Under the pieces are notes generated by a model. That model ran no database searches and had not been told where the DNA came from. It saw only the letters and a list, made by a program, of their open reading frames with translations. A stretch of DNA of 64,000 nt, taken from NCBI GenBank assembly GCA_951804985.1, contig OX638130.1, forward strand, positions 99,383,700 to 99,447,699, read 5' to 3'. Each line of letters starts with the position of its first letter. Positions within the stretch are counted from its first letter, which is position 1. Both the position numbers and the translations under genes were made by a program. Shown here one piece after another: positions 56,161-64,000 of the stretch. Source of the DNA: Dryomyza anilis (lineage: Eukaryota > Arthropoda > Insecta > Diptera > Dryomyzidae).

Positions 56161-57890
56161 AACCACAAATATATTAGTAATTATTATAAATGTTAAGCAA
56201 AGCATAAAGAGTATTGTTAAAAATATATATATTTGCAAAGAGATCTTTAAAAAATGTTGACAAATGATAGATTTGATAAAAGATTGTTTATGTGAACAAA
56301 ATACTATATAACACAAAAATATATATATATTAAATTTGAACAAAATATTGGTATTCATATATAAGAACCCCACTGTCCCTCTACCAATTGTAAAATGCTT
56401 GTAATTACAACGCGTCTATAACTATAATAGAACTAATTGAGAATATACAGAAAAAAGGCATTTGTTGAACTTGTTTAAAGTTTATTTCTAAAATAAATAA
56501 ATAAATCAATAATTTATATTAGTTGTCATAAATATTTATATGTTTGTGACAACTAAACTAATGTTAGATATATGTTTGCAGCTAACATTTGTTATATTTT
56601 GAACAAATATAATAATGGTTTGCTTCAAATACATTCGATTTTTTAATCTATTTCTTGAATTAATTGTTTCAAGTTACTACAATGAAATAGTTCGGAGAAA
56701 TGAAATAGTTTCGGTAACAATTATGTCCTTTACTTGTACCATATAATAATACCACAAACAATTATTATATTTGCAACAAATGATAATAGAATCTAAACTC
56801 GAATTAATTTTTCTTCTCAACTTTTTTTATTATTATTATTATTTGTTACTATTAAAGATCTAATGTACTAAATGTAATGTTTTTAAGATTATACCCAACA
56901 TAGTTCATATTAACGATCAAAATTTCTTAATTTTTGTATTCGGTTCTACTTTTTAAAATATGATCTAGTCTTTTTAGAAATTTAACTAAAAACCTTTGAC
57001 AATGTCAACAAATGTTTTTTACTGTTTGAACACACATTTTTTTATCTTTTTTCTGCAACTTTTAATAGTGTCTGTCTTGTCCTCAACTATATAGAACTTT
57101 ATAAATTTAAATTACATTTAATTTTTTTTTTTTTTTTCAATTGCATTGCAGTCGTTTGTCAGATAAGCTCAAATTATGCTGAATATATAGTGCTAAGTTT
57201 ATTACAAAATAACTAAAACTAAGTTTGAAAAACATTACAATTAACACCAATTTTGTACTTTTGCCTAACTATTTCGTAAATATTGATTTTCATTAGTATT
57301 TAAAAAACATGTTTCATTGTATTCAATTAGTGTTTAAAATGAACAAATATTTATGCTATATAACAAGTTATGTAAACTAATATAATGTACCTAAAATAAA
57401 GATCTATTGATTTATGTGTCGATGTTTTTAATGGGAATAATAAAAAAATAATATAAATCGCGCAATGAATTCCAGTATATTATACAAAAATGTATCTCTG
57501 TGTTAAAAAAGTATGTCTGCTTTGTTATTATTTATAACAAAATTACATAATTAAAATTGATTAAGCAAAAATTTAAAAATTTTGCTAATTATAACACTCT
57601 ATTAAAATTCTGTATTTCTATAAAATTGTCTAAATACTCCATAAAATATTTTATACTATTTATTTTTTATTTTTTGAATTTGTAATCATCTTTTTCATAA
57701 ATTTCGAAAAAAATAATATAAGGGGCGATAAAATACGAACTATAAGGATTTTTAAAGATTTAAAATGGTTCTACAAAATATTCTTCATCAAATTTTTAAA
57801 ACTATAGGTCATCGATCGATTTCCAAATGATTTGTAGGAAATTTTGTAAACAGAAGACATCTATTTCAAGTCAAAGCACAGTTAATAAAA
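56161..57890. other. Intergenic sequence without a gene
   Basis: About 1.7 kb of AT-rich DNA with many AATAAA hexamers on both strands. No ORF of note. It may include distal GARNL3 3' UTR. Confidence 0.5.
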
Positions 57891-58970
57891 AGTCGGGCCC
57901 GACTATGGTATACCCAATACATTGATGGAGATATTTATGCAGAGTTGTATTTTGTATACCTACCTATAATTATAAAATTCTTTCTTAGGGAAGCAGTTTG
58001 TATCACAAGCCGTCTATTTTCTGCCCGTTCCCAAAATATTTCGTGAATCTGTCATTAAAATTTTATAATATGCCATACGCTTCCGACAAACTTGCATTTA
58101 TTTGCCGGAAACATGCCAGAAATATTCCTAAAAAATTCCAGAAATGATGTGTCGAGAAGTCTCAGTGTTGTATATGCTTTTGTGTGTCACAATACAAAAT
58201 ATCTAAAAGATATTATGATACATAATTATTTCCATGATTTCAACAAATGAAATTAAAATTTCTTTTCGATGTTTGATGCTTTTTTTAACGCAGTTTTTAA
58301 GCATAGCTGTTCACTTTTGTTTTTCCCGTATTTTTATTATTTTTTCCCGTTTTGTTATTCCTTTCATTCTTTCTTTTTTGCATTTGAAAGGGTATATTCA
58401 GTTTGGTACGCCGTTTGTAATACCCAGAAAGAAGCATATCCGATATGGAAAAGTATATATATTCTTGATCAAGTTGACCTCATGAGTTCATTTAGCAATG
58501 TGTGTCCGTCCGTCAGTCTGTTGAAATCTCTACTACTTAAAAAATTAAAGAGTGAGATCAATAAAATCAATGAATTTAGATTACTGATATATTTACGCTG
58601 TCTAAACCAGAAAATTGGCACAATTAAGCTATTTGTGGCCTGTGGACCGACCAGTTATGTTCAAATACCTCAAATAAAATTTACATATACAAATGAATAT
58701 TACTTTATATGGGTTTAAGTGAACTTTTTTGCTCAAATATCTAAAAATAATGTTTTCCTGCAAACCGACATGTGGTCCCAAAAAAAAAAAAAAAAAAAAC
58801 GGAATTCAGTACACCTACTCATTTGTAAATATGGGTATCAAATGAATGTTAATTCTTCAGCGATTGTAAGTTTGAAGTTATTTTCAGGACTCGTATACCC
58901 TGGTGACCTATATACCAATTGGAATGGTAAACACACATATGTGTAGTTATTTAATTCTTACTAACTTCAC
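57891..58970. mobile_element. DINE-like element(s), second locus
   Basis: A GTCGGGCCCGAC palindrome with GGTATACCC follows at 57895-57920, a hairpin end typical of such repeats. From 58385, GGGTATATTCAGTTTGGTACG, AAGTATATATATTCTTGATC, GTCCGTCCGTCAGTCTG and, at the end, ACACACATATGTGTAG match the element at 23037-23670 throughout. It lacks the terminal AGTCGG hairpin seen there. Confidence 0.7.
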
Positions 58971-59039
58971 CACATCAACTATCACAATATTCGTACTTTA
59001 AAATTTCCAATGTGACCTAATTTTCCTTACTGGTTTTTA

Positions 59040-59540
59040 TTTGGTTGCTTCTGATTTTGGTTTTAAATTTACTTTTGGTTTTTGTTTTAATTTATTGTGT
59101 TTTAAATTTTGTTTTTGGTTTTGTATTTTTCATATTTTTGCGTTTTTGATTTCGTTTTAGTTTTGATTTTGATTTTGATTTTCTGTTTTTCTTTTTGTTT
59201 TTTTGCTTTTCTATTTGCTTTTGTGTGTTTTGATTTTTCTTTTTATTTTTGTGTTTTTGCTTTTGTTTTGAGCTTTGCTTTTATTTTTGGATTTTTTCTT
59301 TTCTATTTTTTTTTTGTTTTGTTTTTACTTTTGATTATGTTTCTGCGTTTTAGTTTTTGTGTTTTAGCGTTTTTGATTTCATGCATTTGTTTTTGTTAGT
59401 TTGCTTTTGTTTTTGAGTATTTGCTTTTGTTTTTGGTTTTTTAGTTTTACTTTTGTTTTTTTATTAGTTTGCTGTGTTTATGTGTTTTTGCTTTTGTTTT
59501 GTGCTTTTACTTTTGTATTTGTGTTTTTGATTTTTTATCT
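59040..59540. repeat. T/G-rich low-complexity tract, second locus
   Basis: TTTTTGTTTTT-type sequence directly behind the DINE-like element, joined to it by ATTTCCAATGTGACCTAA and TTACTGGTTTT, which match the junction at about 23708-23748. Open frames here are only Phe-, Leu- and Val-rich and are spurious. Confidence 0.75.
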
Positions 59541-60419
59541 CAAATCTATGATTTTTGTATATTTAGTAGCAAAATATATTAATTTCTATATATTTTTTAA
59601 TCGGTTTCTTTACATTAATACAAATTGTAAAATTTTAAAAGTAAAAAAAACCAAAATGAAAAAAAAACAAAATCATAAAGTGTTAAAACTAAAAATTTAG
59701 ACGAAATGCTCTGTGGCGAAATGCTCTGTTCGAGGTTTCCACATTATATTGTTTCAATTGATCCGGACGGAGTTTGTACGTCCCACATTGGGCTGGTTGT
59801 ATGGAAAAGGCGTGCATCAATGTTTTTTGTATGTAACTTTTGAACTAAAAAAGATTTTGAAAAAGGAAAAATTGTTTTTAAAACTAGACACTTCAGGGAA
59901 TATATATATATATATATATATATATTTGCTGGTTCTATGAGTACCCTAAATGTTATTGAAAGGCAGAGTTGACTGATTTATTGATATGAAAAATATGTTT
60001 AAAAACAAAATAGAAATTGCTAGTTTTTCAATAAAATGTCATTGAATTATATTAATTTATTTAATTATCTCATTTCTGGCTTAGTAAGTTATAGTTTTGT
60101 TCATTAATTAAGGAATTATTGAACAAAATGTGAAATACGACTAAATTTTTTACTATAAAAAACCTCAAAATAATTAAAAAATGTGGTTGGATCACTCCCA
60201 TTTTTGGAACAAATATTTTTAAGTAAATTCTAATAATACTTTTTAAATTTTGTAATTGTATCTTCAGTTCTTTTCGAATTATAGGTTCCTAAAGAGTTAT
60301 ATAAAAGGATTTTGTATGGGAGGTGGGCGTATCCGTTGAACGATTTGACTCATTTCCATACTCAAAACCATTTTTTGGGAAAACATAATGGAACAAATTT
60401 TCTCAAGTATTTCTCAAGT
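59541..60419. other. Intergenic sequence
   Basis: AT-rich, with a short (TA)n at about 59900-59924. Nothing else recognised. Confidence 0.5.
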
Positions 60420-60583
60420 TACAGTGTAACAGATAGACAAACGGATAGACAGACAGACATACGGACTCGGGTCGTGATGCGGATCAAGAATACATATACA
60501 TTTCTATAAAGGTCACGCATCCTAAGCGTTACCATATCTGCACAAACTAAATATACCCTGTACCTCATAGGTGTAGGGTATAA
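60420..60583 (-). mobile_element. DINE-like fragment, inverted
   Basis: (GACA)n-type microsatellite AGACAGACAGACATACGGAC, then GATCAAGAATACATATACAT, then ATATACCCTGTACCTCATAG and GTGTAGGGTATA: the DINE order seen at 23037, read on the other strand. Confidence 0.65.
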
Positions 60584-61280
60584 TCTATATATATAAAACT
60601 CTTGGTCCGTCTGTCGGTCTGTCTGTCTGTCTGTCTGTTTGTTCCAGCACCACGTCTAAACCGCTAAACCGATTTAACTGAAATTTTGAAGTCCGGAGGG
60701 TGTCATAGGCTATATATGGGCGGGATTGGACAAAGGGGCGTGGCACCTCGCATACAACCTAAACTTTCAAAACGACATAACTCGGCACATACACAAGCAA
60801 AGAAGATGAAACAAAAAACTGAAATACAAAAAAAAAAATACAAAAGCAAAAACACAAAAACGAAAGAAAAAATCAAATACAAAATCAAAAATAAAAGCAC
60901 AAAACTTAAACTATAACTCAAAAACAACAGAAAAATAAAAAAGGATAGAAAACAAAATCAACCACACTAAAATTCACCACACTTAAATTCACCACACCAA
61001 AATTCACTACACTAAAACTCACCACACTAATATTCACCACACTAAAACTCACCACACTAAAACTCACCACACTAAAATTTACCAGACTAATTTTCACCAC
61101 ACTAAAATTTACCACACAAAAACTCACCACACTAAATTTCACCACACTAAAACTCACCACACTAAAATTCACCACACTAAAACTCACCACACTAAAATTC
61201 AACACACTAAAACTCACCATACTAAATTTCACCACATTAAAACTCACCACACTAAAATTCACCACATTCAAATTGACCCA
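60584..61280 (+). mobile_element. Helitron copy, 3' end missing
   Basis: It starts A|TCTATATATATAAAACTC and follows the element at 25535 closely (TTGGTCCGTCTGTCGG, CACGTCTAAACCGCT, GGATTGGACAAAGGGGCGTG) into the ACTCACCACACTAAA minisatellite (60955-61270). It has no CTAG end or hairpin and inserts next to the DINE-like fragment. Confidence 0.8.
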
Positions 61281-62999
61281 CAATTTTTTTTTTTGAAATA
61301 TTTGATAATTTGCTTCTTTTGTCGCCGAATGTCGACATTAAAAATTAAAATTTTTAGTAATTTTTTAAAGTTAATAATAAATACATGACTTTAGCTATAA
61401 TATGTGAAAATTTCAATTTAATTACTTAACAATAAGTAATTTAATTCAAAATTGACGAAATTTTTGTTTCGGCCCAAATGCGCACTTTCGATCCACTCTG
61501 CGTCCGGCACAATGTGTATCAGTTATATTTTTCGTTTCTGTCGAACTATCTAATAAAATTATAATGTAGGATTCATTCATTATCAAAAAGATTGTTTTGT
61601 TTTGTTGTTTTTTTAATAATTTATTTATATATTTATATTTATTTATTACATTTTTCAGTGCTTAAACTATGCTCAGGTTAGTGTAAAGAGTAACATTTTC
61701 TTTATATTCATAAAAAATACGAGAACTTGTGCATTAACTTAAATATGACAGGCAATTTAAAACTTAAATTATTACTAAATAATATTGCAACAAAATAGTT
61801 TTGGGCAGTAGAACCTTGTATAGTGCTTGTGTGAACTCTTGACTAGGAAAGTTTTTTTTTTAATATAGTGTTTTGTAAAAAAAAAACAGCTTTATATTAA
61901 TAATCAATAATTAAATAAGAGTTTGTTGTTTAAATACAAATTTCAATATTTCCTATAGTACAATTTTCGTTTTTTATGTAGGTACCCTCATGCCTAATAT
62001 TTTGTCGATTTTGTTTTACCTTTTGTGTAAAATCACAGTTAACAAAAATCGCTAAACTAGAATATTATTGTTAATTCAATATAAATACAAATATTTTCAA
62101 ATTTAATGCAAGTGTGTTAATGACTGTGTTTTTTTTATATTAGAAATTTGAGCAAGACTTATAATTTTTAAAACATCTATAAAATGTTCACATTTAAATT
62201 GATCAATTATAAGCCAGAATAAATAAAATGTGGCTTTGGGTTTTCTTCGATCTAATTTTTATCGAGTTTTGTATAAAATTTACATTTAAATGATTTTGAA
62301 TTCATTTTTTTTATTACAAAATACATTTTTGAAATCAATTCAGATCAACTGTTTTGACTTTAAAGGTTTGAATCCGTTGCAAAATATACAAAATTTATCG
62401 AAACTTGAAACATCATCAATTCGTACCAACAGATTTGATTTGGAAAATTCGAAATTGTTTGAGAAATCATTTTTATACTTTAAAAAATCAAATTTAACCA
62501 TATTTGTTTAAAATTCTCATACAAAATAAATCTAAACTCAATTTAAATTTTAAACATCATTAAAAAAATCATCTATCTTAATTTTGTATTATAAAAAAAT
62601 AAACGCAGCATATATTAGAAATTCTTTGGATCATAAGCATATTTTAAAATCTAGGGATTTCCAAATAGCGGTTATAGTATCTGAGTTATAAATACTACAA
62701 ACACTTAACCGCAGTTTAAACTTAACAACTAGTTGTGGATTAGTTTTTGTGTGTTTAAGTATAAAAAGTGCACTTATAAATATAGATACGATATGTAGTT
62801 TTTGTCAACTCTTTTTGAGAGTTTTTCTCTTTTTTTTTCGTTTTGTTTTGTGACATTTTGTGATTATTTTTTTGTTTTATGATTATATATAATAACTAAA
62901 CTTAATGAGAGCTTGTGGCGTGTAGAACTGTTACAGCAATGAACGAATGCCTCTTTGAACGGATTGCTTCTGCTTTCTGCTAACATTTGACCTCAGAGT
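61281..62999. other. Intergenic sequence / possible LRRC20-like 3' UTR
   Basis: AT-rich, no tandem repeat. For the - strand gene at 63000, AATAAA on the - strand occurs at about 61620-61646, so part of this may be its 3' UTR. No other gene is seen. Confidence 0.45.
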
Positions 63000-63154
63000 T
63001 TACCAGTCATCCTCCTCATTGTACTCGGAGACCTCAATGCGAAATGAGGTCTGTGCATTTTTCAATTTTCTGTGACATGCACGTCCCAAGGGATTATTTT
63101 TCAGATCAACTACCTCCAGACTATCGCTGGTGATCATTTGATCGGTATCGATTT
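63000..63154 (-). CDS. LRRC20: LRRC20-like last exon
   Basis: Acceptor TTACAG on the - strand. It encodes IDTDQMITSDSLEVVDLKNN and onward to NEEDDW and TAA. It opens with two bases of a Glu codon split with the previous exon. Confidence 0.88.
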
Positions 63155-64000
63155 CTGTAAAATTGAAATTTTATAAAATTTTTAAATTTTTCATTATAAA
63201 TTCTTTGAATTTTATATTACCAATGATGGCATTATTGCTCGCATTGAGTTCGCGTAAATTGGGCATTTTAAAGACAACCGGTGGCAGCACTATAAATGAG
63301 TTGTGCGAGATATTGAGACGTGTGAGCGCTTTGAGATCGGCCAATTCTTCGGGCAGTTTTGCCATTTGATTGTGTGAGAGATTGAGATCTGTTAAAAACA
63401 AACACATATATTTTATATATATTTTAGCATATTTATTGTTCCATTGCTTACCTGTAATTAAACTGAATTTGACTGCAAACTTTGGCGCAATCTTTTTGAT
63501 CACATTGCCGCTCAGATCACAGGTCTTCAGCTCTGTATTGCGCATCAAATGATAGACTGCGTCAGGAATTTGCATCAGTTCGCATTGTGAGAGATCTATG
63601 AGAAAAGAAAACATAACATTTAGATTATTTTATTAAAAATAATTTGGAAAAATATAAAATTGATGACAAATATATGACAAATTATGGCGTAAAAATTCGG
63701 AAATTCATATAATCTTAAAATCCCATTTATTGTATAAAATCCCAAAAGTTTGCTACATATAAATGATGGCAACTCTAAGCACATGTCAAATAGAACAGCT
63801 GTGAAACAAAATGGAATTTGAAATCTGTCAAATGAGTAATAGATTTTATTTTTACTTTTTATGGTAAACACTTCAAAAAGCATAACATACAAGCACACTC
63901 ATAAATATTACTTTAAAAAATATAAATTATAATAAAAATTAAATAAATATATTAAAATTACCTAAATATTCACTCTCGTTGGCTGTTTCACAACGTTCAA
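63000..64000 (-). CDS. LRRC20: LRRC20-like leucine-rich-repeat protein, 3' part of gene
   Basis: Four exons on the - strand splice in phase: beyond 64000 to 63962, 63595-63452, 63388-63221 and 63154-63000 (stop TAA at 63000-63002). They give 167 residues, most of a protein of about 180. Leucine-rich repeats are plain: LDLSQCELMQIPDAVYHLM, then LKTCDLSGNVIKKI, LNLSHNQMAKLPEELADL, LNISHNSFIVLPPVVF, LRELNASNNAIIEI and LEVVDLKNNPLG. The C-terminus is acidic and ends NEEDDW. Order and length match vertebrate LRRC20, a small cytosolic LRR protein of poorly known function. The start lies outside the window. The gene is convergent with GARNL3. Confidence 0.88.
63221..63388 (-). CDS. LRRC20: LRRC20-like exon
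   Basis: Acceptor TTAACAG, donor GGTAATA on the - strand. It holds two and a half LRR units (LNLSHNQMAKLPEEL, LNISHNSFIVLPP, LRELNASNNAII). Confidence 0.92.
63452..63595 (-). CDS. LRRC20: LRRC20-like exon
   Basis: Acceptor CTCATAG, donor AGGTAAGC on the - strand. It holds LSQCELMQIPDAVYHLM and LKTCDLSGNVIKKIAPKFAV. Confidence 0.92.
63962..64000 (-). CDS. LRRC20: LRRC20-like exon, cut by window edge
   Basis: Thirty-nine bases encode ERCETANESEYL plus the first base of Asp, then the donor GTAATT on the - strand. The phase fits the next exon. The upstream part is outside the window. Confidence 0.75.
   Translation of the reverse strand: MNVVKQPTRVNI

Noticed and set aside
59109..59700. Phe-rich frames of 96-99 codons
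   Set aside because: Same cause: low-complexity T/G tract.
60918..61283. 121-codon - strand frame with VNFSVVSFSVV repeats, and similar ones at 36674-37099 and 5450-5815
   Set aside because: The 15-bp Helitron minisatellite is a multiple of three and keeps the frame open; not a gene.

Overview
This is a eukaryotic window, almost certainly from a brachyceran fly (Diptera). The evidence is very AT-rich DNA, introns with GT..AG borders, (CAA)n-rich leader sequence, tRNA-derived SINEs, mariner-type transposons including a DD41D type, DINE-1/Helitron-like repeats and a CR1/jockey-like LINE. The species cannot be fixed from the sequence. Intron sizes and repeat load suggest a genome larger than that of Drosophila melanogaster.

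One gene fills most of the window. On the + strand, 15 exons between 303 and 54705 splice with consistent phases (3399 nt, 1132 codons plus stop). They encode the fly orthologue of GARNL3, a protein with a Rap/Ran-GAP domain (Asn-thumb motif HIGND at about residues 328-332) and a CNH domain (about residues 512-855), followed by a long low-complexity tail. The ATG at 303 has an in-frame stop upstream at 258-260. The gene ends at a UGA followed by C, and the same frame stays open for another 78 codons to a TAG at 54940-54942, with coding-like composition that stops at that TAG. This is the best candidate in the window for unusual biology: stop-codon readthrough.

The introns hold most of the DNA and are full of repeats. 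Intron 1 (470-8492) has a tandem 140-bp repeat, a MITE, a SINE with a perfect 15-bp target duplication and two minisatellites. Intron 2 (8563-16358) has a palindromic 21-bp-period minisatellite, an (AATTTATG)n array and a perfect (ATAAATAC)n array of about 1.1 kb. Intron 4 has a 19-bp minisatellite, a T/G-rich tract and a DINE-like element. Intron 5 (15.3 kb) has a Helitron with canonical ends, a DD41D mariner relic plus its fold-back derivatives, a 5'-truncated LINE, a SINE-like repeat and a DD37E Tc1-like relic. Introns 6, 10, 11 and 14 carry further minisatellites and fold-back elements. The 19-bp minisatellite occurs in one orientation in introns 4 and 6 and in the opposite orientation in intron 11, so the pre-mRNA could pair with itself across exons 5-11.

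From 54.9 to 63.0 kb lies repeat-rich DNA without a recognisable gene. From 63000 to the right edge, on the - strand, are the last four exons of an LRRC20-like leucine-rich-repeat gene, convergent with GARNL3 and cut by the window edge.
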